This document shows, in pieces, positions 45,178 to 53,374 of a stretch of DNA of 64,000 nt (its first letter is position 1; every line of letters starts with the position of its first letter). The notes under the pieces are model-generated. The model searched no databases, had not been told where the DNA came from, and was given only the letters and a program-made list of their open reading frames with translations. The stretch covers positions 744,001 to 808,000 of the forward strand of contig CAVONV010000023.1 in assembly GCA_963697355.1 (NCBI GenBank), given 5' to 3'. The position numbers were made by a program, and so were the translations under genes. The DNA is from CAVONV01 sp963697355 (GTDB lineage Bacteria > Acidobacteriota > Vicinamibacteria > Marinacidobacterales > DATDRI01).

Positions 45178-45927
45178 ATGAGATATGGTCATCCCTCCAG
45201 CCGCCAGGTCAATATTACTTTTGGTGGGCCGCTGACGCCCGGCGTGAAATACATCATCCTTGCCACCCTCGGAGTCTTTGTCCTTCAGCTGATGGTCAAA
45301 GATGTGACGAGCTGGCTGGCTCTTTATCCGCCGGCCGTGATTCCGGGCTTACAGGTTTGGCGCGTTGTGACCTGGTTGTTCGTCCACGGCGGTATCATGC
45401 ACATTCTGTTCAACATGCTGTTCCTCTTCATGTTCGGCTGCCAATTGGAACGCGTTTGGGGAACTCACGTCTTTGTCCAGTACTACTTCGTGTGCGGTAT
45501 CGGTGCCGCTTTGTTCACGTTCTTACCTTTTGCGGAGTTCTATAACGTCTCCCATATAGGAGCCTCGGGTGCCATCTACGGAGTCCTCTTGGCCTACGGA
45601 ATGGTGTTCCCGCGAAACGTGATCTACTTCATGCTCGTCTTCCCCATCGAGGCCAGGTATTTCGTCATCATCTTGGGACTCATTGCGTTCTATGGGTCCA
45701 TTGGATCCGGTGGTTCGGGGGTTTCTCATGCGGCCCATCTGGGTGGATTGGTCGTGGGGTATCTTTATCTCCGGCTCGGTGGTGTGGGGCGTGGTCGGGG
45801 CGGGGGGAGCTTCATCAACTCCACCAAACAAGCCTACCATCGCTGGCGGATCAACCGTCTTCGCAAGAAGTTCGAGCGCTACTACGAAGAGCGGACCGGC
45901 GGAGACGATAAGTACAAGTATCATTGA
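45178..45927 (+). CDS. Rhomboid-family intramembrane serine protease
   Basis: The 249-residue protein has six hydrophobic segments and the rhomboid catalytic dyad: Ser in GASGAIYG (helix 4, near residue 131) and His in SHAAHLGG (helix 6, near 186), plus HILFNM with the conserved histidine/asparagine in helix 2 and RVVTWLFVHGG. Rhomboids cleave transmembrane segments of substrate proteins. The C-terminal 45 residues are basic and cytoplasmic. It follows the HEAT-repeat gene by 75 bases on the same strand; a foldable repeat lies downstream. Confidence 0.92.
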   Translation: MRYGHPSSRQVNITFGGPLTPGVKYIILATLGVFVLQLMVKDVTSWLALYPPAVIPGLQVWRVVTWLFVHGGIMHILFNMLFLFMFGCQLERVWGTHVFVQYYFVCGIGAALFTFLPFAEFYNVSHIGASGAIYGVLLAYGMVFPRNVIYFMLVFPIEARYFVIILGLIAFYGSIGSGGSGVSHAAHLGGLVVGYLYLRLGGVGRGRGGGSFINSTKQAYHRWRINRLRKKFERYYEERTGGDDKYKYH

Positions 45928-46054
45928 TTAGTGGGACGCTCGCCTCCTCGGCTCGCGCCCGGATTCCCTTGGCCTTCTTCATCTCGAGAGCCAATTCCTC
46001 CCGGCCAGCGGCCCTGGGGGGCCGCGGTCCTGTTCAAGTGTTCACTCCAAGGCA

Positions 46055-46140
46055 GTCAAGAATTCTAGAAATCAGGAAATCGAGAAATCAAGAAGACGCA
46101 CATTGGGCTTCTTGAAGTCCTGATTTCTTGAGTTCTTTTC
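46055..46140. repeat. Octamer repeat array, copy 5, as an inverted pair
   Basis: Left half: tcaagaat, tctagaaa, tcaggaaa, tcgagaaa, tcaagaag. Right half from 46110: ttcttgaa, gtcctgat, ttcttgag, ttcttttc. The right half is largely the reverse complement of the left (shared GAAATCAGGA block), around a 12-base centre acgcacattggg. It lies between convergent genes (rhomboid and bshB1-like) and could form a two-way terminator. Confidence 0.75.
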
Positions 46141-46164
46141 TTGTTTTGGCGGTGAGTTCCGGGG

Positions 46165-46890
46165 CTATTTGAAGCGGGTGAAGGGGCGGTCGAAAAACGC
46201 CACGGGATCATCGATCTTCAAGGCCTCTCGCGCGAAGAAGGGCTCGCCGTACTCGGCGTCGATGAGCAAACCGTAGTATCTAAGTTTGCTCTCGATCCTC
46301 CTCAAGAAGCCTGGGTGGCTAATCGTCGTCACGGGCTCCTCTGAGCCTGAGTCATGAAGCTGCGAACGGTAGGCTTTCACCGCGCGCATCTTTTCTTCGT
46401 AGAACTCCGAGATGTCGACGACAAAGGACGGTGGCACACGGTGGGGGAGTAGGTAGTAGATGACCCGGTTCGGTCGAAAGGGCTCACCTTCCGCCTCGTA
46501 GCGCGTGAGACCGGCCAGGTAAGCGGCTTCGCCGACCAACACTCCTGAGGCGGAGTGATCTGGATGGGCATTATCCCAGTAGTTGGTGAAAACGAGGCGG
46601 GGCTTGAACTCACGGATCACTTCAACGACGGCTTTCTTGCTGGTCGCGTCCACCGTTAGACGACCGTCTCCCAGGTTCAGGTTCTTTCGGACGCCCGCTT
46701 TCAACAACGTTGCGGCTTCGCGAGCTTCTTGGGCGCGTTCTTCTCGGCTGCCCCGCGTCCCCATTTCTCCGGCCGTCAAATCCACGATGCCGATGCGGTA
46801 TCCCATGGAAGCCAACTTGAGGATCGTGCCGCCCATGGTGAGCTCCACGTCGTCGGGATGAGGGCCAAATGCGAGAACATCGACTTGCAT
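46165..46890 (-). CDS. bshB1: PIG-L family deacetylase, BshB1-like
   Basis: The 241-residue zinc hydrolase shows the metal-binding GPHPDDVEL block near residue 9, NYWDNAHPDHSASG with HPDH, and SHPGFLRR. The pattern and length (about 240) fit BshB1, which removes acetyl from N-acetylglucosaminyl-malate in bacillithiol synthesis; Acidobacteriota often have this pathway. Other N-deacetylation substrates cannot be excluded because bshA and bshC are not in the window. It follows the VWA-type gene by nine bases on the same strand. Confidence 0.85.
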   Translation of the reverse strand: MQVDVLAFGPHPDDVELTMGGTILKLASMGYRIGIVDLTAGEMGTRGSREERAQEAREAATLLKAGVRKNLNLGDGRLTVDATSKKAVVEVIREFKPRLVFTNYWDNAHPDHSASGVLVGEAAYLAGLTRYEAEGEPFRPNRVIYYLLPHRVPPSFVVDISEFYEEKMRAVKAYRSQLHDSGSEEPVTTISHPGFLRRIESKLRYYGLLIDAEYGEPFFAREALKIDDPVAFFDRPFTRFK

Positions 46891-46899
46891 GGTCGTTCT

Positions 46900-48843
46900 T
46901 TACGGTGAGACCGTCACCATTATCTCGCCTGTTGCGCGGCGCCCTAGACTCGAGTCGGTCACTCTTACGACGATTCGGTACAGGCCTGGGGCCAGTTGAC
47001 TGGTAGGTAGTTTGGCCAGAGCGGGAATGCCGAACTCGGTGGCCTTCGTCAAATCCAGGGGTTTTGGCTGCTCGAAGGATTTGAGCTCTTGATCGTCTCG
47101 ATAGATCGAGTAGGACACACTGACATTCTTCGAGGGCGTATCTGTTTTCCCAGGAAAAACACGGTAGTGAATGAAGACATCTTCGCCGACCCGGACCGTC
47201 GATGTGGGCCGAATGGGAGGCCCGTCGTCGGTCGATTTCTGAGCCTCCGGTGGAAGGAAAAAGACGATGCTCGATATTCCAAATCGGTCTCCGTATTCAG
47301 AAGGGACGTCGACTTGGGTTGACGATTCATATACGAGCTCGTCACCGGCTTCTAGGCTGATCTGAAGGAGGTAGCTTCCCGGGTCCAAGTTGGCACTTCT
47401 GACCATCGAGAAGTTCTCAGGATCCACCGTTCCGCTCATTGTGGCAAAGATGGTGCCCGAATTGTCGGTCACCGTAAGCTTCAAAATGCGAGAAGCCGCC
47501 TGTCCTGATTCGTCGGTGACGAGCTCTCGAGGAAGTGCCACCGCAATGGGAACTTCCACTTTTCCATCTCCTCGCGGGAAGAGGTAATTGGTGATCTCGA
47601 CCTGCGATGGAGGACGGATGGCGGCGGCAATCGGCGGCGGACTCGGTGGTTTGTCTTCTTTGGAAGCCTTCGGAACCGGGGCAGGTCGGGCAGGGGTGGT
47701 TGGTTGTCCTGGCGGTGCATCCGAGGCCTCGGCAACGACGACGTCTCCAGCCTTTCGAGGGAAGTAGCCTTTGCGGGCCCTGACAGTTAGATCAGATCGA
47801 TCCACCCGAACCTCGATCCTGCGGAATTTCTTGGTGTCGATAACGGAGTTGGTCGAAGTGTAAGTCAAGAGATAGTAGCGGCGGTTTTCTGCACCAATGC
47901 GGCGCACCACGGGTTCGAAGGTGTTTGTATTCCAGAAATAGCGCCCTCCCGTTTCATTAGCGAGAGGGAAGAGGCCGCCGATCTCGAAGCCATCCATGGA
48001 GCTGAAGTCGGCCGCGCTCGTGTCTCCATCGTTGTATCCGCCCAAGGACTCAAATGTGATTTCTTCGTCCTCCGCTAATACTGCTCCTGCGGTCCCTTCG
48101 ATGTCGACGGCGTAAAGCGTCGTATTCGATTGGTTGAGTGAATCCACGGTTCTCTGGAGATCCGGCAAGAGCTGAGCGGTTCGTTCGAGTGCCGGCGACA
48201 TGAAGATGACGATCTTTCGTCCCGGGACCGCGCTCATGTCCTGTCCGAGGCCATCCAATGCGTCGAAGACATTGCGGGTCGCGATTTGAGTGCCAAAGAA
48301 TATATTGGCCCGCATGGGATAGATCCGTTTGACGGCCTGCAAAATCTCTTCCTTGAAGGGTGTGAAATCCTGAAGGACCCGGGTCGACTCGCCGATGTCG
48401 ATCACGGCAGCTTGGTCTCCGTCGGCCATGGATTCTACGACGAAGCTCTCGAGGGCACGCCGTGCCCTGACCATGAAACCGAACCGTGCACCTTGACGGT
48501 TGATGATGAAAATAAACCGCCTCGGGAACGTCGTGGTCGAGACGGCTGTCGCCGGCGCCGTTTCCTCCAGGGGTGACGCCGCGGCGACATAGGATGTCCA
48601 ATCGATGGCATCGAAGTCTTGGATCTCTTGCTGGACACCGTCTTCGAAGATTTCGAACTCGTCTACTGTGAGTCCACTCACCGGGTCACCTTGCTCGTCG
48701 AGGACCAGCACGTCAACGAGCACTGCAGCGACTTCCGCACGGAAACGAGGGGGTTGCTCCTGTTGGAGTGAGCCCGAACCGCCGGCGCCGGCCAGCACCA
48801 GAGCGGCACTCGAGAGAACAGTCATTTGTTGCAGTATTCTCAT
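46900..48843 (-). CDS. Exported VWA-domain protein, acidobacterial type
   Basis: The 647-residue protein has a signal peptide, then DVLVLDEQGDPVSGLTVDEFEIFEDGVQQEI, the characteristic N-terminal module of acidobacterial VWFA-related proteins. A VWA-like region (about 105-330) follows, then a Pro-rich linker (about 375-405) and two beta-sandwich parts. The VWA metal site D-x-S-x-S is not recognisable: FIFIINRQGARFGF stands where it is expected, so metal-dependent ligand binding is doubtful. Function of the family is unknown; probably cell-surface adhesion or protein processing. Its gene overlaps no neighbour and leads into bshB1. Confidence 0.88.
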   Translation of the reverse strand: MRILQQMTVLSSAALVLAGAGGSGSLQQEQPPRFRAEVAAVLVDVLVLDEQGDPVSGLTVDEFEIFEDGVQQEIQDFDAIDWTSYVAAASPLEETAPATAVSTTTFPRRFIFIINRQGARFGFMVRARRALESFVVESMADGDQAAVIDIGESTRVLQDFTPFKEEILQAVKRIYPMRANIFFGTQIATRNVFDALDGLGQDMSAVPGRKIVIFMSPALERTAQLLPDLQRTVDSLNQSNTTLYAVDIEGTAGAVLAEDEEITFESLGGYNDGDTSAADFSSMDGFEIGGLFPLANETGGRYFWNTNTFEPVVRRIGAENRRYYLLTYTSTNSVIDTKKFRRIEVRVDRSDLTVRARKGYFPRKAGDVVVAEASDAPPGQPTTPARPAPVPKASKEDKPPSPPPIAAAIRPPSQVEITNYLFPRGDGKVEVPIAVALPRELVTDESGQAASRILKLTVTDNSGTIFATMSGTVDPENFSMVRSANLDPGSYLLQISLEAGDELVYESSTQVDVPSEYGDRFGISSIVFFLPPEAQKSTDDGPPIRPTSTVRVGEDVFIHYRVFPGKTDTPSKNVSVSYSIYRDDQELKSFEQPKPLDLTKATEFGIPALAKLPTSQLAPGLYRIVVRVTDSSLGRRATGEIMVTVSP

Positions 48844-49052
48844 CTTGTGAGTCCCTCGTTATCGTTTCTATGGATGCGAAGTACCATGATTTTCATTATA
48901 GAGACTCGATCTCCGAAACCCCAAAGGGAATGGCAAAAAGGGGACAGTCTTCACTGAATCAGTGGTTCACCCAAAACCATAAAGATGCGTCATTGTGAAT
49001 CTTCCTGTGAGGTGCCTTCTGGCATCCTGCCCTGGACATAAAGGCGTCCATC

Positions 49053-49108
49053 TTCTTGATACTTGAGTTCTCGAGTTCTCGAGTACTTGAGTAGTTGACT
49101 CCTTGAGT
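49053..49108. repeat. Octamer repeat array, copy 6 (longest)
   Basis: Seven units in strict 8-base register: ttcttgat, acttgagt, tctcgagt, tctcgagt, acttgagt, agttgact, ccttgagt. It ends seven bases from the stop codon of the leftward LLM-family gene. Confidence 0.8.
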
Positions 49109-49114
49109 CCTCTA

Positions 49115-50142
49115 CTAAAGCACCAACTCCGCCATCACCCTGAGCGTCTCCAGGTCTTCCACTCCGCATATCAGTGTCGTCACACCGGCGTCTTTCCACG
49201 CTTCAATGCGCTCGGAAATGCGCGACCGGGGCCCGCAAAGAGCCACTTCGTCTACGAGACGGTCGGGAACCGCACCGATGGCGGCTCGGCGTTTTCCGCT
49301 GAGAAAGTGCTCCTGGATCTCCGTGGCTTCCTTTTCGTATCCATAGCGGCAGGCGAGATTAAAATAGAAATTACGGCCCTTAGGGCCCATCCCGCCGATG
49401 TAAAGGGCGAGATTCGGCTTGAGGGCGCGCCAACAAGCCGTGAGGTCATCTCCCACAGCCACGGATACTGTGGGGGCCACCTCCGGACCTGTGCTCTTCA
49501 GTGAGCTTGGCCGGCGTCGAAGCCCTTCTTCCATGGCTTCGCGATAAGCCTCCTCTTTGTAGGGAGAGAAGAAGACGGGCAGCCATCCGTCAGCGATCTC
49601 CGGCTGCCAAGGAGATGTTACGGGGGCCGATGGCTGCGAGATAGACGGGGATGTCGTGTCGGAGGGGAGGGAACATGATCTTTGAGGGGTTTGCCGAGTC
49701 CCGTCCCACCCTCCAGAGGGATGTGGTAGTGATACCCTTGGTGCTCGAGAGGCTCCTCTCGCTTCCAAACGGTTCGCAGGATTTTGACGTATTCTCGTGT
49801 TCGCGCGAGCGGTCTTCCGTAGGCTACACCGTGCCACCCTTCGATGACTTGCGGGCCGGAGACTCCCAGACCCACGATGAGCCGGCCATTGCTCAGCCGA
49901 TCGAGCGTGGCGGCCGTCATTGCCGTCATCGTGGGTGTGCGGGCCTGCATTTGAAGGATGGCCGAGCCGATGCGGATGCGCTCGGTCTTGGCACCGATCC
50001 AGGCAAGGAGGCTTACGGCGTCCGAGCCCCAAGCTTCAGCAGCCCACACGGAGTCGTAGCCCAGCCTGTCCGCTTCGAGAGCAAGCGGCAAGGGATCGAG
50101 TCGCGAAGAAGTTAGGAATCCGAGGTTCAGTCCGAGTTTCAC
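49115..50142 (-). CDS. LLM-class (F420-dependent type) oxidoreductase, two frameshifts
   Basis: About 340 residues after correction. The N-terminus MKLGLNLGFLTSSRLDPLPLALEADRLGYDSVWAAEAWGSDAVSLLAWIGAKT and GRLIVGLGVSGPQVIEGWHG are typical of the bacterial luciferase-like family that uses F420 or flavin. One extra base after PLK (about 49672) and another near 49611 break the frame; in between IMFPPLRHDIPVYLAAIGPRNISLAA can be read, then EIADGWLPVFFSP to the end. Start is GTG, overlapping the nth stop as GTGA. Cofactor: F420 is likely for this subtype, not proven. Confidence 0.85.
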
Positions 50143-50889
50143 TTGTGAGCCTTACGTTTGCGTTTCGCATTGCGAATGCGTTCGCTCAAGGGGTGGTGTG
50201 GATTGGTGCTCGATCTCGATGTCTTCTTGGCTTTCGGGGTGACCTCGATCTTCGGGCAGTAAGAGGCGACGATGCACGCTTCGCATTTCGGTTGACGGGC
50301 CGAACAAACAGAGCGCCCGTGAAGAATCAGCACATTGCCTAGATCGATCCAGTCTTTGGATGGATAGACGACCATGAGGTCTCTTTCTACTTGCTCGGCT
50401 GTCTTGCCTTGCGAGAGCCCCATTCGGTGGGAAAGGCGATGGACGTGCGTATCGACGACGACACCCGCTGCAATGCCGTAATAATTGCCGAGCACGACAT
50501 TAGCGGTCTTTCGCGCCACACCTGGAAGCTCGAGTAGCTCGTCCATGGTCCGGGGGACGTCACCACTGAACATTTCGACTATTTTTTGGCTCGCGCCTTG
50601 AATCGACTTCGCCTTGTTTCGATAGAAGCCGGTCGTTCGAACGAGTTCTTCGAGTTCGCTCCGATCGGCGTTCGCGTAATCGGAAGCGCTGGGGTAACGG
50701 CTAAAGAGGTTCGGAGTTACCTTATTCGACTCGCACATCCGTACATTGGGCGGAGAGAATTGTTGCAATGAGGAGCTCTAGCGCCGATCGGTGCTCTAGC
50801 GCGGTGCCGGAAGCAGGATAGGCTTTCTTGAGTCGGTTGATGATGGTCCTGGCTCGGCGGTTGAGACCTGCTGATGCTTTTTTGTCCAT
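50139..50889 (-). CDS. nth: Endonuclease III, one frameshift
   Basis: About 250 residues after correction. N-terminus MDKKASAGLNRRARTIINRLKKAYP and ELLIATILSAQCTDVRV are read from 50889; one extra G near 50723 breaks the frame before NKVTPNLFSRYPS. The helix-hairpin-helix LPGVARKTANVVLGN with catalytic Lys, VDTHVHRLSHRMGL with catalytic Asp, and four [4Fe-4S] cysteines (C-x6-C-x2-C-x5-C from CSARQPKC) follow. Base excision repair of oxidised pyrimidines. It starts eight bases after the Rieske gene and is coupled to the LLM gene. C-terminal tail is extended and Lys/Arg-rich. Confidence 0.94.
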
Positions 50890-50897
50890 GAGTTCTT

Positions 50898-51206
50898 CTA
50901 TTCTACGTCGACGAGGACATCGTTGCCTTCGACACGGACAGCGTAGGTTTCAATTCTCGTGGAGGCGTTGACCTTCATCTTTCCAGTAACGACATCGTAT
51001 TGCCAGTAGTGCCAAGGGCACGTAATGGTGGTTCCCTCCAGAGTGCCTTCACCCAGAGGACCACCGTTGTGGCTACAAGTGTCTTCGGTGGCGTAGAAAG
51101 TGCCGTCCACATTGTAGAGCGCAATGATCCTACCGTTCGCTTTGACAGTTTTGCATTGCCCCGCCTCTAGCTCATCGATGCTCGCGACCTTCACAAATTT
51201 CGCCAT
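50898..51206 (-). CDS. Rieske-type [2Fe-2S] ferredoxin
   Basis: The 102-residue protein has both Rieske boxes, CSHNGGPLGEG (Cys-x-His) and CPWHYWQYD (Cys-x-x-His), and the size of a stand-alone Rieske ferredoxin such as those feeding dioxygenases or nitrite reductase small subunits. GAGGATC precedes the ATG. It is first in an operon with nth and an LLM-class oxidoreductase; a link between the redox protein and the oxidoreductase is possible but not shown. Confidence 0.93.
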   Translation of the reverse strand: MAKFVKVASIDELEAGQCKTVKANGRIIALYNVDGTFYATEDTCSHNGGPLGEGTLEGTTITCPWHYWQYDVVTGKMKVNASTRIETYAVRVEGNDVLVDVE

Positions 51207-51230
51207 ACAGAAGATCCTCAGCTTAGCAGA

Positions 51231-51317
51231 ATAGAGAAGGTAAAAAGTATAAAGGAGAAAGTACTCCTTCCCGCCCTCCTTTCTCCTTCCTACTTTCTAC
51301 TTCTTCCTACCTTCTTT
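51231..51317. repeat. GAAAGTA-type purine/pyrimidine repeat with foldable arms
   Basis: Purine-rich aaaggagaaagta (51251-51263) is followed by its pyrimidine-rich complement ctcctttctccttcctactttctacttcttcctacc. AAGGAGAAAG and CTTTCTCCTT pair perfectly over 10 bp. Lies between the methyltransferase gene end and the Rieske gene start. Confidence 0.6.
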
Positions 51318-52640
51318 CTATTTAGTTGCGACGGCCGCATAGTCTTGGTCGCCAAAAAGTACGGTGTTCAACTTGCGGAAGTTCTCGTTCGTGGTCCGGG
51401 CGCTGGCGTTGTCCGGAGCGATCGATAGGAGCTTCGAGCGCTCCTGGACAGGACTGGTGTAGTGAATCGTGACCTCCCGAAACCCACACGCCCGGAGGAG
51501 GAAGTCAACCGTTTCGGGGTGGAGTGGCTTTTGATGCGACAAATCACGGTAGAACGACTCGACTAAGGCGACGAAGCTGCGCGGGTTGACCGTTTCCACC
51601 ACCAGCCGTCCGTTCTCGCGCAAGGCTCGGTGGCAAGCACCGAGCGTCTCACGGAGGTGGTTTGGAGGAAGATGCTCGATCACTTGAGCGGCAAAGATGC
51701 CGCCAAGGGAGGCCGATGGAATGTCTCGAAGGTAGGACGCGATATCGGCTTCGGCTACGTTGAGGCCTCGCCTTCTACACTCAGCCACCATTTCGGGATT
51801 GTCATCGATCCCTCTGGCGTCGATATCGTTCTCGCGGAGAAGCTCCAGGAATTCTCCACGGCCGCACCCGAGCTCCAGTACCGACGGTCGGTCTTTGAAA
51901 AAGGAAACATAAGGAGTGAGTCGCTCTCGAATGTCTTCGGCGCTTCCGCGAAAACAGTTCTCGAAAGCAACGTACTCGGCAGCATCCAGGGCTCCAGTCG
52001 TCTGTCGGGGGACTCGAGGTTCCCAAGTGGGCTCGACTGGACGAGGCTCGGCAGGCGTCCGAAGGGAGGCCAGCTCCGCGCGGGCCAGCGCAACGCTCGA
52101 AGCCATTCCCTCGATTCGATCGCGAGCTCGCTGGAGACCGAGGGCCATCGTTTCCAAGCGTTTGTCCATCGCCTCCAGAAGCAGATCGGCTCTCGTGTTG
52201 CCCAAGGATGCATAGAGCCGATCCTTGGCATCGGCAAGTCGGTCGATGCGTTGGGCGAACCGGACCAATGTAGAGGTAAGCTCGGAGAGTCGTCCTGCCC
52301 GGTGTTCAACAACTTCGGTGTATCGGTTCAGGAACTGGACTATGTGAGAATTGAAGCTTTGTTGCCGAGCCAGGACCTCTCGCACTGAGCTCAATTCCGG
52401 GTCGATCAGACGACGAGCGAGTTTGCGGAACCAACCGCGAGGTCCAGAGGAGACCTCTGAATCTTGTAGCTCATGGCTCCAAGATTCATTCAGCCTGACG
52501 AGGAGGGTTGGAAGCTCCGGGTCTCGCTCATAAGGGGATGGATTGTCGGATAGCTCGTCGAGCTTGGCGAGAAGCTCGGCGTAGGTCCTCTCCTCCTCTT
52601 CGAGCTTTGTTTTGAGCTCTTTGAGACTGGCGTCTTCCAT
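51318..52640 (-). CDS. Coiled-coil SAM-dependent methyltransferase
   Basis: The 440-residue protein has a long helical N-terminal half (about 1-200: EELKTKLEEEERTYAELLAKLDEL and a later Arg/Leu-rich coiled coil) and a class I methyltransferase domain from about 245 to 420, with the SAM loop VLELGCGRGEFLELL, the following acidic strand GIDDNPEMV, and AAQVIEHLPPNHL. The plan resembles methyltransferases that cap O-antigen or other surface polysaccharides through a coiled-coil ruler, but no kinase domain or polysaccharide gene is adjacent, so this is only an analogy. Confidence 0.82.
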   Translation of the reverse strand: MEDASLKELKTKLEEEERTYAELLAKLDELSDNPSPYERDPELPTLLVRLNESWSHELQDSEVSSGPRGWFRKLARRLIDPELSSVREVLARQQSFNSHIVQFLNRYTEVVEHRAGRLSELTSTLVRFAQRIDRLADAKDRLYASLGNTRADLLLEAMDKRLETMALGLQRARDRIEGMASSVALARAELASLRTPAEPRPVEPTWEPRVPRQTTGALDAAEYVAFENCFRGSAEDIRERLTPYVSFFKDRPSVLELGCGRGEFLELLRENDIDARGIDDNPEMVAECRRRGLNVAEADIASYLRDIPSASLGGIFAAQVIEHLPPNHLRETLGACHRALRENGRLVVETVNPRSFVALVESFYRDLSHQKPLHPETVDFLLRACGFREVTIHYTSPVQERSKLLSIAPDNASARTTNENFRKLNTVLFGDQDYAAVATK

Positions 52641-52753
52641 ATTCGCGTTCGATTATTAACTAATTGGCGCATGGCTGGCTACTGCCAGTTCAATACTCGC
52701 CTTCATTATTGATAGAAATGAAGCTTGTCTCGATCCGAAGTGGTGGATGCAGG

Positions 52754-52785
52754 ATTCTTGAGTTCTTGGGTTCTTGAGTTCTTAC
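52754..52785. repeat. Octamer repeat array, copy 7
   Basis: Units attcttga, gttcttgg, gttcttga, gttcttac in register, preceded by tgcagg. The edge gcaggattcttgag matches copy 1 in reverse. Lies between two leftward genes. Confidence 0.7.
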
Positions 52786-52838
52786 CAGCACGCCCACAGA
52801 GTCTAGGCGCCCTCCGCTTTTGGGCGTGAAGGTGAGTA

Positions 52839-53186
52839 TTACTCGACTTCTTTCTTGTTGGTGGCGAGATAATTGAGGATCACCTGATCCAGGCTTTCAT
52901 CGGACAGAAGCGTGTTGTCGTTCAGTATGCCCCCGGGCTTGTCGAACCTACCTTTTTTGATCTCTTGGATCATTTTCCTGTGCTGATCTTCCATGAGCTT
53001 CACGACAGTTTTTTCGTCGTAGCCATCGACGAGGATCGCCGAATAAGGAAGTCTGCGAGAGCCTAGAATCTCTCCCCCTTTATAAACGAGAGATTCGATG
53101 ACCGGGTTGTCCATGCCTTTGTCTTCGGTTTGAACATGAAAGACCTGGCCCCTGTACTCAACGTCGGTGTTGAAACCTGTAATCAT
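52839..53186 (-). CDS. Conserved hypothetical protein
   Basis: 115 residues from the ATG at 53186 (MITGFNTDVEYRGQVFHVQTEDKG). VFHVQTEDKGMDNPVIESLVYKGGEILGSRR is strongly patterned beta structure, followed by a helical C-terminal half with LMEDQHRKMIQEIKKGRF. I do not recognise a named domain. No signal peptide. The frame extends to 53261 without a ribosome site. It is divergent from the NuoM-like gene. Confidence 0.65.
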   Translation of the reverse strand: MITGFNTDVEYRGQVFHVQTEDKGMDNPVIESLVYKGGEILGSRRLPYSAILVDGYDEKTVVKLMEDQHRKMIQEIKKGRFDKPGGILNDNTLLSDESLDQVILNYLATNKKEVE

Positions 53187-53374
53187 GGACTGGACTGTCG
53201 CCTTTTCTTGGGTCCGAAACGAGCATACAGTTCGGGAGACCTTGCGGGAAGTCGACCGCACTGAATCTGCTCTAAATTACGCTACTACATCATTTTCCAC
53301 CCCGTCGACGATGCTGTCAAGTAGCCCGTCGGAGGTTGCACTCCCTAGAGCCATCGTGTAGTGTCGGCCTTCCT

